From positions 1,454 to 57,873 of the forward strand of contig NZ_BMQQ01000013.1 of NCBI RefSeq assembly GCF_014648195.1: a DNA stretch of 56,420 nt, in the 5' to 3' direction. This DNA is from Streptomyces purpureus (lineage in GTDB: Bacteria; Actinomycetota; Actinomycetes; Streptomycetales; Streptomycetaceae). Each line of letters starts with the position of its first letter. The stretch's first letter is position 1. A program made the position numbers and the translations under genes. A model generated the notes under the pieces. The model saw only the letters and a list, made by a program, of their open reading frames with translations. It was not told the DNA's origin and did no database searches. Shown piece after piece: positions 1 through 7,394 of the stretch.

Positions 1-353
1 GGAGCCGAGCGAGTGCCGTGCAGGACCACGGCCGCGGCGGTGCCATCGAGGTCGTCGGCGTCGCGGACGGCGGGGTCGAGGTCCTCCATGAGCATGCCGA
101 GCCAGCCGTCCAGGACCGCGGAGGCGTAGACCTGCGGGACGGGAACACCGAGCGTGCGCGCCAGACGGAGAGCTTGATCCTCGCTGTCGAAGGGCCGCTT
201 CGCGTACTTGAAGATCGCGGTAGTGGCGTCGGGGAAGGCCAGGCGCTCGACACCGGACATGGACCACACGCGCACCTCCTCGCGCACAGCGGTGGTGCGG
301 CCGGCCATGGTGAGCAGGTTGTCGAGGAGTTCGGCGCTGAGGTTCGCGGTCAC
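1..353 (-). CDS. Phosphotransferase-like kinase, N-terminal part
   Basis: Partial gene on the minus strand, running off the left edge. A GTG start at 353 has a GGAG about 7 nt upstream, and the frame stays open for about 117 codons to position 1. The translation has the layout of the aminoglycoside phosphotransferase/choline kinase N-lobe: AIFKYAKRPFDSEDQALRLA supplies a beta-strand lysine followed by the helix that starts with an acidic residue, then TLGVPVPQVYAS and GMLMEDLD, which resembles the hinge strand. The catalytic loop lies outside the window, so substrate and activity cannot be judged. It sits 77 bp downstream of the unknown minus-strand gene at 431-1180, separated by a strong hairpin, so co-transcription would depend on read-through. 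The family assignment is by pattern only. Confidence 0.6.
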   Translation of the reverse strand, partial: MTANLSAELLDNLLTMAGRTTAVREEVRVWSMSGVERLAFPDATTAIFKYAKRPFDSEDQALRLARTLGVPVPQVYASAVLDGWLGMLMEDLDPAVRDADDLDGTAAAVVLHGTRSA

Positions 354-379
354 GTGGGGGCTCCAAGGAGGTTGACGGC

Positions 380-416
380 CTCCGGGGCGGGCGAGGGGTG
401 ACGGCCCGCCCCGGAG
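380..416. terminator. Hairpin between the unknown gene and the kinase gene
   Basis: A perfect 13-bp GC-rich inverted repeat (380-392 pairing with 404-416) with an 11-nt loop lies between the stop of the gene at 431-1180 and the start of the kinase gene at 353. It probably ends or attenuates the upstream minus-strand transcript. There is no T-run, as is usual in Streptomyces. Confidence 0.6.
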
Positions 417-430
417 CCTGGTGTGCGGTG

Positions 431-1180
431 TTACGCGGCAGGGCTCACGCGGTGGGCGTAGACCTGCTCGATCCATCCGGCCTTGAAGGCCGCAAGGTCG
501 TTGCGGAAGGCGGCCATCGAGGCACCGTAGGGGGCGACGACGCCGCCGGTCTGGTCCGGCACGGATTGGCAGCCGTGCACGAGTCGGCCACCGAGGGCGG
601 CGTGGGCCTTGATGGACTCGATCCGGCGGTGCTCGTTGAACCAGCCGCCGTGGTAGACCTCGTCGAGCATCCCGCCCATCTCGTCGCTCAGGTCGAAGAC
701 GACGGAGGTGGCGGCCGGGAAGAACCAACACGGGCCGACGTTGGAGATGTGTCCGTCCAGTTCCACCTTGTTCAGCGCCATCAGCGTGGCTGCCTCGCGC
801 AGCATCCGCAGGTGCTCGGCGGTGATCTGCGGCAGACCGAGGCCGGCGAGGTGCTCGTCGCGGAACAGGTACGTGTACACCTCGTAGGCGGTGGACAGCA
901 CCCGGGCGGAGTCCGAGGTGGACTCGGCGTGAGTCTTGATGAAGTCCAGCGCGAGCTGCTCGACCGCGCTCTCGGTGGTCTCCTGCACCTCCAGGAGCTG
1001 GGACTTGACCAGCTTCCAGTCGGCGACGAGCCAGGAGCTGGACTCGAAGCGGAAGAAGTACTCGGCCGGGTCGATGGTGATGCGCCAGCCGTCGACCCGG
1101 ATGCCGGGCAGGCGGCTCCAGCGCTCGTCGAACGCCTCGGGCAGCTCGACCGTGATGGCCGCGGTGTTGATGGTGGTCAC
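431..1180 (-). CDS. Conserved hypothetical protein, 249 aa
   Basis: The chosen start is GTG at 1180, preceded by GGAG at a spacing of about 6 nt. The frame is open further upstream, but that part runs antisense through the divergent regulator gene and is not protein-like. The product begins MTTINTAAITVELPEAFDER and is soluble, with no signal peptide or membrane helix. It contains an aromatic N-terminal patch (GWRITIDPAEYFFRFESSS), a helical middle and a conserved-looking GPCWFFPAATSVVFDLSDEM stretch. I recognise no named family. It is divergent from an XRE regulator and NUDIX pair and upstream of a kinase-like gene, so it probably belongs to the same small accessory module. Function unknown. 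Confidence 0.7.
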   Translation of the reverse strand: MTTINTAAITVELPEAFDERWSRLPGIRVDGWRITIDPAEYFFRFESSSWLVADWKLVKSQLLEVQETTESAVEQLALDFIKTHAESTSDSARVLSTAYEVYTYLFRDEHLAGLGLPQITAEHLRMLREAATLMALNKVELDGHISNVGPCWFFPAATSVVFDLSDEMGGMLDEVYHGGWFNEHRRIESIKAHAALGGRLVHGCQSVPDQTGGVVAPYGASMAAFRNDLAAFKAGWIEQVYAHRVSPAA

Positions 1181-1201
1181 CGTGTCTCCGTCTCTGATCG
1201 G

Positions 1202-1233
1202 CCGGGTTCGGGCACAGGAATGCCCGAACCCGG
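1202..1233. other. Strong hairpin in the divergent promoter region
   Basis: A perfect 13-bp inverted repeat (1202-1214 with 1221-1233, 6-nt loop) begins 22 bp upstream of the GTG start of the minus-strand gene. It would fold in that gene's 5' leader. It may be a leader hairpin, an operator for a dimeric regulator, or an old terminator; the sequence does not decide. Confidence 0.5.
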
Positions 1234-1366
1234 TGTAGGCGTACGGAACTTCGGGGGCCGCCCGGCCGAAGCGGGGAGCCTGGTCGCGGTGTCGGACCAG
1301 GGCCGGGCGGCTGATGATTAGTGAACCCTCGGTCACGCACAGTGGGTACGGTGAGAGGCAGTTGAA

Positions 1367-1384
1367 GCGGTATACGCGGTTTAC
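1367..1384. promoter_or_regulatory. Tandem 9-bp repeat upstream of the XRE gene
   Basis: GCGGTATAC is followed directly by GCGGTTTAC, 22-39 bp before the GTG start of the XRE regulator. The position suits an autoregulatory operator or the promoter core. This is inference from spacing and repetition only. Confidence 0.35.
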
Positions 1385-1405
1385 AGCTCCGGAGCGGAGG
1401 CGATC

Positions 1406-2764
1406 GTGGCAGCAGCGCCGAGAGGCCCCAACTCCCGCCTGCGTGACGTCATCGAGGCAATCGGCTGCACCTACGAGGCTCTGGCGAAGGACATCCGGCG
1501 TATCGCGGCCGAGAACGGCGAGGTCCTCCAGACCAACAAGTCGGCCGTCTCGCACTGGGCGAACGGCACACGCCAGCCGGCCGGGCGGACCGGCCAGTAC
1601 CTCGCTGAGGCGCTGTCCCGCCGAGCAGGCCGCACCATCACCTTGGTCGAGATTGGCCTGCGAGCACCCGAAGCTGCGGTGTCGGAAGAGCCTGATCCTG
1701 TTGTGGCCGCCACCGATCTGGGCCGTGCCGACGTCGAGCGCCGCAGTTTCCTTGCCGTGGCTGCTTTCACCACGGCCGGCGTGGCCATGCCGCTTGTGTA
1801 CGACCACGAGGCCACAGCACGCATGCTGCAGGCCCGCACCGGCAGCTCCCTGGTCGGGATCGAGGACGTGGATGTCGTACGGCAGATCACCGCAGCCTTC
1901 AGCGCGGCCGACGAACGCCTCGGCGGCGGCCATGGCCTGACCACCGTCACCGCCTACCTCGCCGACACCGCTGCCCCCATGCTCCGCGGACGCTTCCCGA
2001 ACGAAGCTTTACGGCAGGCCGCCTTCGGCGCCGTTGCCGAACTCGCTTACCTCGCTGGATGGAAGCACCACGACCTCGGCCAAGAAGGCGCCGCCCAGCG
2101 TTACTACCAGGTCGGCTACCAACTCGCCTGCGAGGCCGACCCGCGCGGTCACGCCGCCTGGATGATGCGCGCCCTCGCCCACCAAGCCCTCAGCCTCAAA
2201 CAGCCCCACCACTGCGTCGACCTCGTCGAAGGCGCTCTCACCCGCGGCCTGGGCCACGTCGACGGCCAGACCGAGGCGCTACTGCACATCACCCACGCCC
2301 GCGCCTACGCCGCGGTCGGCGAGAAGCCCGCGGCGGCCCGCGCCCTGCTCGCCGCCGAAGACGCCCTCCTGCGCGACGACGACCCCCAGCCCGGCTACTC
2401 CCGCGTCAGCGGCCCAGCCGCCGGCACCGTCGCCAGCCACACCGCCCGCACCCTGACCGACCTCGCCGACCACGTCGGCACCGAACAACAACACCGCGAC
2501 GCCCTGATGCGCTGGGACCCCGAGAAGTACAAGCGCGTCCACGCCCTCACCTACGCCGACCTCGGCGACAGCCTCGCCGCCCAGGCCCGCGCCGACGAGG
2601 CCGTCGCCGCCTGGTCCCAGGCCCTGACCCTCATGGAAGGCATGACCTCCGACCGCACCCGAAAGGCCATCACCTCGCTCCGCTCCACCCTCGCTGTCTA
2701 CCAGCGCCGCAAAGTGCCCGGAGCCGCCGAACTCGCCCGCCGCGCACGCGAAGCACTGGCCTAA
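1406..2764 (+). CDS. XRE-family regulator with TPR-like C-terminal region
   Basis: A 452-aa protein. GTG start with GGAGG 5 nt upstream. Residues about 8-85 form a helix-turn-helix of the actinobacterial XRE type (TNKSAVSHWANGTRQPAGRT as recognition region). The rest is alpha-helical and repeat-like (AELAYLAGWKHHDLGQEGAA, ALAHQALSLKQPHHC, ALLHITHARAYAAVGEK), as in Streptomyces regulators with TPR sensor domains. Codon 202 is TTA (2009-2011), the rare bldA-dependent leucine codon, so translation may be tied to the developmental tRNA. The NUDIX gene follows 35 bp downstream and is probably co-transcribed. The ligand or signal is unknown. XRE plus NUDIX pairs occur on Streptomyces integrative elements. 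Confidence 0.85.
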   Translation: MAAAPRGPNSRLRDVIEAIGCTYEALAKDIRRIAAENGEVLQTNKSAVSHWANGTRQPAGRTGQYLAEALSRRAGRTITLVEIGLRAPEAAVSEEPDPVVAATDLGRADVERRSFLAVAAFTTAGVAMPLVYDHEATARMLQARTGSSLVGIEDVDVVRQITAAFSAADERLGGGHGLTTVTAYLADTAAPMLRGRFPNEALRQAAFGAVAELAYLAGWKHHDLGQEGAAQRYYQVGYQLACEADPRGHAAWMMRALAHQALSLKQPHHCVDLVEGALTRGLGHVDGQTEALLHITHARAYAAVGEKPAAARALLAAEDALLRDDDPQPGYSRVSGPAAGTVASHTARTLTDLADHVGTEQQHRDALMRWDPEKYKRVHALTYADLGDSLAAQARADEAVAAWSQALTLMEGMTSDRTRKAITSLRSTLAVYQRRKVPGAAELARRAREALA

Positions 2765-2799
2765 GCTGCCACCATCCGGCCGACGAAGGGACACAAGCC

Positions 2800-3300
2800 G
2801 TGGCTCAGCGGACTACCGACGACCAGCCCAAAGCTCTGCCGCCCGCCCTCGAATCCATGACCCTGCTGGTCGCCGCCGTCATCGTCCACGACAAGGCCAC
2901 CAATCGCGTCGTCCTCCTCCAGCGCAGCCAGCACGCCAAGTTCGCCCAGGGCATGTGGGATCTCCCTGTCGGTAAGAGCGAACCCGGCGAGCCCATCACA
3001 GAGACGGCTGTGCGGGAGCTGTACGAGGAGACCGGTCTGACCGTGAAGCCGGAAGCCCTGAAGGTCGCCCACATCATCCACGGCGCCTGGGGCGTTGAGG
3101 CCCCCAACGGCTTCCTCACCGTCGTCTTCACCACCCACGAATGGACTGGCGAACCCGAAAACCGCGAACCGCGCAAACACTCCCAGGTCTGCTGGGTCGA
3201 TGCCGACGCCATTCCCGCGGAGTTCGTGGACAGCACCGCCAGCGCCCTCCACCGCTACCTCGCGGGCGGTCCGGAAGTCTCCCTCGACGGCTGGCAGTAG
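2800..3300 (+). CDS. NUDIX hydrolase
   Basis: GTG start with AAGGG 9 nt upstream; 166 aa. Upstream extension of the frame is antisense-like and was rejected. The full NUDIX box G-x5-E-x7-R-E-x2-E-E-x-G-L is present (GKSEPGEP, then TETAVRELYEETGL), so a metal-dependent pyrophosphohydrolase acting on a nucleoside diphosphate-type substrate is expected. It follows the XRE regulator in one operon and ends at a strong bidirectional hairpin. The Pif protein of the integrative plasmid pSAM2 also carries a NUDIX motif and limits transfer and redundant exchange; this gene could be a relative, but length and context alone cannot show it. Confidence 0.88.
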   Translation: MAQRTTDDQPKALPPALESMTLLVAAVIVHDKATNRVVLLQRSQHAKFAQGMWDLPVGKSEPGEPITETAVRELYEETGLTVKPEALKVAHIIHGAWGVEAPNGFLTVVFTTHEWTGEPENREPRKHSQVCWVDADAIPAEFVDSTASALHRYLAGGPEVSLDGWQ

Positions 3301-3341
3301 AAACGCCGATGCCCCTCATAGACTAAAGGGGCCGGTGTTAT

Positions 3342-3370
3342 CGAGGTGCGGGTGGGATACCCGCACCTCG
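3342..3370. terminator. Bidirectional terminator between NUDIX and herA genes
   Basis: A perfect 12-bp stem (3342-3353 with 3359-3370) with a 5-nt loop lies between the convergent NUDIX (+) and herA-like (-) genes, 42 bp past the NUDIX stop. The remaining intergenic bases up to 3456 show no gene. Confidence 0.8.
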
Positions 3371-3456
3371 CCGACCTCGTAGCCGGCGACACACATACGG
3401 CCGACCATCACTCACACCCAAAGACTCCAGCGCAAACCCGTGCAGCGACACGGCAT

Positions 3457-5097
3457 TCACCTCTCCCAATCCTTCACGATGGGCTCGAAGTGAACGTGAT
3501 GCCACGGACGGGCCCACTCTCGCAGGTACATTACATCGCTGGATGATGGGGGCGGATAAGCATCTTCCAGTCGCACACGCGAAGGCATTACAGCCGCATC
3601 TCCGATAAGGAGGGCCTCCCCGGCAGAAAGCATCGGAAGGGACTCAGTAAGCGGCCCCAGGGAATCTGGAATGAGCCGCTTAACGTAGTTCTGATCCTCT
3701 GGGTTCGTGAGACGCATCGCCAGAAAGTTGTTGCACTGCGAGAAGATGGTCTCAGAAATTTCCGCTGGCCTCTGACTTACGATAGCCGCCGTGATGCCAT
3801 ACTTACGCCCCTCCTTCGCAATGCGCTCAATTGCATTACGAGAAGCGCTGTACTTTGCCAGACCGCTCTTTGGGACATATTTATGCGCTTCCTCATAGAC
3901 GACCAGCAGGGGAGTCTCGCTGCGGCCGTCGGCGCTCTGCTTCTTAAAATAGTAGGAATAGTCAAAGAGGAGCCTAGAGACCAACGAAACCGTAAGGCTT
4001 AGAACCTCGAAGGGAACACCACTGAGGTCAATGACCGTGACATTCGCCTGGGCGCCTTCGACATATCCAGTAAACTGGCGAAGCACGTCCTCCAATCGGA
4101 CCCTTTTCACGCGGTCACCAAGAAGGAAGTCAAGGCGACGGTCGTTGCGGCGATTCTCTAGGCGGGTAATGAAATTATCCAACTTGCCAAACAGAGGGCC
4201 CGCCTTATCGGATTTCTTGGTAGCAGTGGAGGTGTCGATCCTCTCTTCATTCTTTGCTTTGATTTCCGCAAGGACCGCGTCGATATCGAAAAGCAGGGGC
4301 GAGTCGTAGTGAATCAATTCGCGCTGACTATCGGGGCCAGTAAAGTTTAACCTCTTCCCCTCGGTGATACTCCTCTTCAAGATCGCGATTTGATTGTGCG
4401 ACTGCTCTTCATTGCTTTCAATGAAGAGGTCTTGGAGTTCCTCCGAGTTGAGTAGCCAATACGGCAGCACGAGAGATTCAACACCTAGGTGATTGGCGCG
4501 AGGAAAGGCAGCCCGATATTCCGCGTGCAGATCAAAAACGATCACATGGGTGTTGTTGAGTGAATACTCTTCACTCTTATGGTCGCCGCCTAGTTCCGTC
4601 GCCCTCTGAATAATTCTCGCCATGGCATGAGACTTACCGGAGCCAGTAGACCCTACGACGGCGATGTGACGGCTGAAAAATTTGTTCCCGTCTACAGGGA
4701 CGTCCACTTCTTCATCTTGGGCCAACTGCGCAAAGTGAAATCTATTGCGAGGATCCACCGTATTGTAGATCTTTTGCACTTCGCCCTTGACGGCCACCGA
4801 TACGGCCTTGGGAGGGATGGCAATTCCGCCGCCGCCTCGCTCAAAGTGGCCCTCGCGATCGACAATTCCCAGAGGCACAGCCTCGATCATGTAGACGCGT
4901 TCAAGACCACCGTCCTTGGAAGGGCGCAGCTCGATCGAGTAATTCTCGATAATTGCAATTATTGCACTCTCGGTAGTGTCGGACACCTTCAGGTAGGAGC
5001 CGACCTCAACTGGTTCGTTTCCAGCCAACTCTGCGATGTCGTTAACCGCGATCCTGACTCGGTTTGGATAGACAGCCACAACCTCGGCACTCGACAT
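3457..5097 (-). CDS. herA: HerA-type DNA translocase/ATPase (putative defence)
   Basis: A 546-aa protein. Residues about 1-120 form the beta-rich HAS-barrel-like N-terminus. The FtsK/HerA RecA fold follows, with Walker A GSTGSGKS (149-156), VIVFDLHAEY (185-194), VTVIDLSG (353-360), Walker B LLVVYEEAHKYV (397-408) and SQRPAEIS (441-448). HerA proteins form hexameric rings that act on DNA with a partner nuclease. Here the partner candidate starts 1140 bp upstream and ends 15 bp before this start, so both lie in one operon. Base composition is clearly lower in GC than the flanks (sampled 60-base lines at about 50-55%), and codon 250 is a rare TTA (4348-4350). Both features suggest recent acquisition. 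A role in double-strand break repair is the alternative, but Streptomyces normally uses AdnAB/RecA systems and the partner is not NurA-like. Confidence 0.88.
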   Translation of the reverse strand: MSSAEVVAVYPNRVRIAVNDIAELAGNEPVEVGSYLKVSDTTESAIIAIIENYSIELRPSKDGGLERVYMIEAVPLGIVDREGHFERGGGGIAIPPKAVSVAVKGEVQKIYNTVDPRNRFHFAQLAQDEEVDVPVDGNKFFSRHIAVVGSTGSGKSHAMARIIQRATELGGDHKSEEYSLNNTHVIVFDLHAEYRAAFPRANHLGVESLVLPYWLLNSEELQDLFIESNEEQSHNQIAILKRSITEGKRLNFTGPDSQRELIHYDSPLLFDIDAVLAEIKAKNEERIDTSTATKKSDKAGPLFGKLDNFITRLENRRNDRRLDFLLGDRVKRVRLEDVLRQFTGYVEGAQANVTVIDLSGVPFEVLSLTVSLVSRLLFDYSYYFKKQSADGRSETPLLVVYEEAHKYVPKSGLAKYSASRNAIERIAKEGRKYGITAAIVSQRPAEISETIFSQCNNFLAMRLTNPEDQNYVKRLIPDSLGPLTESLPMLSAGEALLIGDAAVMPSRVRLEDAYPPPSSSDVMYLREWARPWHHVHFEPIVKDWER

Positions 5098-5112
5098 TCC
5101 GAGCCAACCTCT

Positions 5113-6237
5113 CTACAGTACTTGCAATAGGTCTTCGAAGGAGCGCACAAAAACGTGAGACGCGTTGGCTGCTTTATGCGGAGTGTCGAAGATTTCGGAG
5201 ACATAGAAGTCATGAAATTCCTTGATTCGCACAGCCTCCATCAATGAGGCGAGATTCGCACCATCGACAATCTTGATTGTCAGGTCGCTTGCCGGCGGGC
5301 TAACCAGTTCATCCATGCGGAAAATGCCACCGTGATATCCGGTGCCATCGTTGAAGCGTGCGCCAGCATCCCAGAAAGACTTCTTGATCTCCAGCATGTC
5401 GAACTCTCCCCTGAACGTGAGATACGGAGGAGGGTCTCCCGGCCTGGCGCAGTATTTCTCCCGCAGAGTCAGAGCCACTTCGGCCAATATATCTAGATCC
5501 ATTGCGGCATCGCATTCAAAGCAAAATACACGCTCTGCAGCCAAATTTACATTGCGCAGAGTGTAACGTTTCCTTACCGCTCGAAGATACCTCTCATATC
5601 CGCATTGCTCGGCATAAGCAGATTCGAAAATTGCAGTGCGCGCAGACGAAACTGCCGCGCGCAGCTTTCGGAAAGCCACCCCTCGACTCCCGATTGGGTT
5701 CGTGAGGATGGCATCCTTGAGATACCCATGGAGGATCGCGTGATAATAGGTCGCCTCCACGTCATCTCGCGCATTCAGCCGCTCCCTGATGAGCCGAACT
5801 ACCTGGCCGAATTGCTCTTGATAGTTTTCATGAAAGCTGATTTTGAAGGCGCTCAGGAACTTACTGCATGTCGACTGATCGAAGTCTTCAGGGAAGTCCG
5901 ACAATGCCCTATCGAGTTCCTGCTGCGTGAGCTCCCTCTCAATCCCTGGCTCTTGATCCGAGAAATGGCAATGTAGAATATACTGCGCACTGCTGTCGCG
6001 CTGAAACTGGCGAAACATTTGCTGAATTGGTGACGCGATAGCCGAAATCGAGAATTTGCCAGACCGATGCTTTACTTGAATGTGGTAGTTATTGACGCTT
6101 AGATCCTGCTTGCCTTCGAGTTCCACCATTGTGCTGGGGTTATCAAATATACGCAGTAGCGATGCATCGAACTGGTAAGCGAAGCCTTTGATGGCGTGAT
6201 AGCCGCCATCTTTCTCGTTCTTGCTGGGGCTACTCAC
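5113..6237 (-). CDS. PD-(D/E)xK nuclease, DUF4297/Cap4-like (putative defence effector)
   Basis: The chosen start is GTG at 6237 with GGAG 8 nt upstream (374 aa). A longer frame opens at GTG 6282 but has no Shine-Dalgarno. The N-terminus GYHAIKGFAYQFDASLLR followed by ELEGKQDL and YHIQVKHR fits the DUF4297/Cap4 double-strand nuclease layout: an acidic residue (E39 or E41), D45, and the Q54-V-K56 catalytic end of a PD-(D/E)xK core. The remaining 300 residues are mixed helix/strand with no family I recognise; they may recognise HerA or a phage trigger. The gene lies 15 bp before herA in the same low-GC block. The pair resembles described HerA-DUF4297 anti-phage complexes, but subfamily and activity are inferred. 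Confidence 0.75.
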   Translation of the reverse strand: MSSPSKNEKDGGYHAIKGFAYQFDASLLRIFDNPSTMVELEGKQDLSVNNYHIQVKHRSGKFSISAIASPIQQMFRQFQRDSSAQYILHCHFSDQEPGIERELTQQELDRALSDFPEDFDQSTCSKFLSAFKISFHENYQEQFGQVVRLIRERLNARDDVEATYYHAILHGYLKDAILTNPIGSRGVAFRKLRAAVSSARTAIFESAYAEQCGYERYLRAVRKRYTLRNVNLAAERVFCFECDAAMDLDILAEVALTLREKYCARPGDPPPYLTFRGEFDMLEIKKSFWDAGARFNDGTGYHGGIFRMDELVSPPASDLTIKIVDGANLASLMEAVRIKEFHDFYVSEIFDTPHKAANASHVFVRSFEDLLQVL

Positions 6238-6521
6238 AGATCTGGCTCCGACAACGAATCGATCATGCACGGCACGCGTCACCCATGAGGCCAGAAATGC
6301 CGAAGTGACAGGTGACGACTAATGCTAGGCGTCTTCGTCCTCCTTTGGAGGAGGTTCCACAGATGTGAGCCAAGAAGCAGGGCCCGTCCGGCCTCAGTGG
6401 TCCGCATAGCCGGTGTCGGAGGTCCTGGTCTATCTGTTTGCCGGCCAGGGGGCAGGCCGCGCTGCAGTCCAAGGGCCTGGCGAAGCTGTCCAGCTCCTTG
6501 AAGATGCCGCTGGACCATCTG

Positions 6522-7292
6522 TCATCTGGGCGGGAGCCCAGGGAAGCGGTCGTAGTCGGCGTCGCCGGGAGACACGATGGACTCAATTCGGTGGGCCGGG
6601 ATGGACGCCCGGTAAAAGACGTCGGCATCCGCCGGCCCGTACCCCAGGGCCTTGCCGACGAGGACATGAACCATCGAAGGGAAGATCAGGTGGCGGCTTG
6701 CGGCGGGGGTGGCGAGGTCAAGTAGAGCGGTCACGATCACCGGAGTGCCGAGGCTCTGGAGCTTCGGGGCTAGGTCGCGGTCGTTGTCGCAGTGGTTCCA
6801 GTAGATTGCCTCGCCACCCCAGTAAGACAACAGCCGATAGCCACCGTGGCTGTTGTGAGCCATGGCAGCCGTGGACAGGGTCAAGCACACCTGGTCCTCG
6901 CGTCTCCCCATACCTCGGTGTCCGGGCACTGTGCAGTTGTTGACGCGTAGGCTCTCGTGTTCCGCATCCGACAGATAGCCGAGCCGATGGGCTTGGTCCA
7001 GACGGTCGTTCACGAGGTCAGCCGTCAGCAGACGCAGCCCTTGGGCACGGATCGCCCCTTCTTCGTGGTCTAGGAGCCGAGTGGCGTGCCGGGCGCGCAC
7101 AAGCCTCCCGTCGAGACACCGAAGCACGGTCTCCTCATGCTCGTGGAGAGGGAGATCCTGATAGACCTCGGGATCGTGACCAGCCTCGCGCGCGTCATCG
7201 GCGAGGCCCTGAACGAGGTCGCCGAGCAGTTGCGGCCAGGTGCTGGAGTCGTCGACATCGACGACGGGCGGGGCACCGAGATCCAAAGTCAT
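6522..7292 (-). CDS. Hypothetical protein, 256 aa
   Basis: ATG at 7292, no clear Shine-Dalgarno. The product is soluble. The N-terminus is acidic and helical; the C-terminal half has a compact, conserved-looking core (CLTLSTAAMAHNSHGGYRLL, YWGGEAIYWNHC, PAHRIESIVSP). I cannot name a family. The stop falls at 6522, and the adjacent downstream sequence in another frame remains open and moderately protein-like, so a C-terminal frameshift is possible but not demonstrated. The gene lies upstream of, and on the same strand as, the nuclease-HerA operon, with a 285-bp gap to the nuclease start that contains no gene I can support. GC is close to the chromosomal level, unlike the defence pair. It could be an accessory gene of the same island. 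Confidence 0.6.
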   Translation of the reverse strand: MTLDLGAPPVVDVDDSSTWPQLLGDLVQGLADDAREAGHDPEVYQDLPLHEHEETVLRCLDGRLVRARHATRLLDHEEGAIRAQGLRLLTADLVNDRLDQAHRLGYLSDAEHESLRVNNCTVPGHRGMGRREDQVCLTLSTAAMAHNSHGGYRLLSYWGGEAIYWNHCDNDRDLAPKLQSLGTPVIVTALLDLATPAASRHLIFPSMVHVLVGKALGYGPADADVFYRASIPAHRIESIVSPGDADYDRFPGLPPR

Positions 7293-7394
7293 GCCAGACA
7301 GTCTCAGCCGAGCACCGTGTCAAGACCAAGTCGCAGGCAGGGCACCCGCTCGCTCCCTCCGCCTGTTCTGCTGCTTCGAGTCGGGGGGTACGGG

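Noticed and set aside
1181..1933. N-terminal extension of the unknown gene at 431-1180
   Set aside because: Antisense to the XRE gene; a GTG with a good Shine-Dalgarno exists at 1180.
6263..6667. Minus-strand frame overlapping the end of the 256-aa gene
   Set aside because: Considered as a frameshifted C-terminus, but there is no start signal or homology evidence; left only as a remark.
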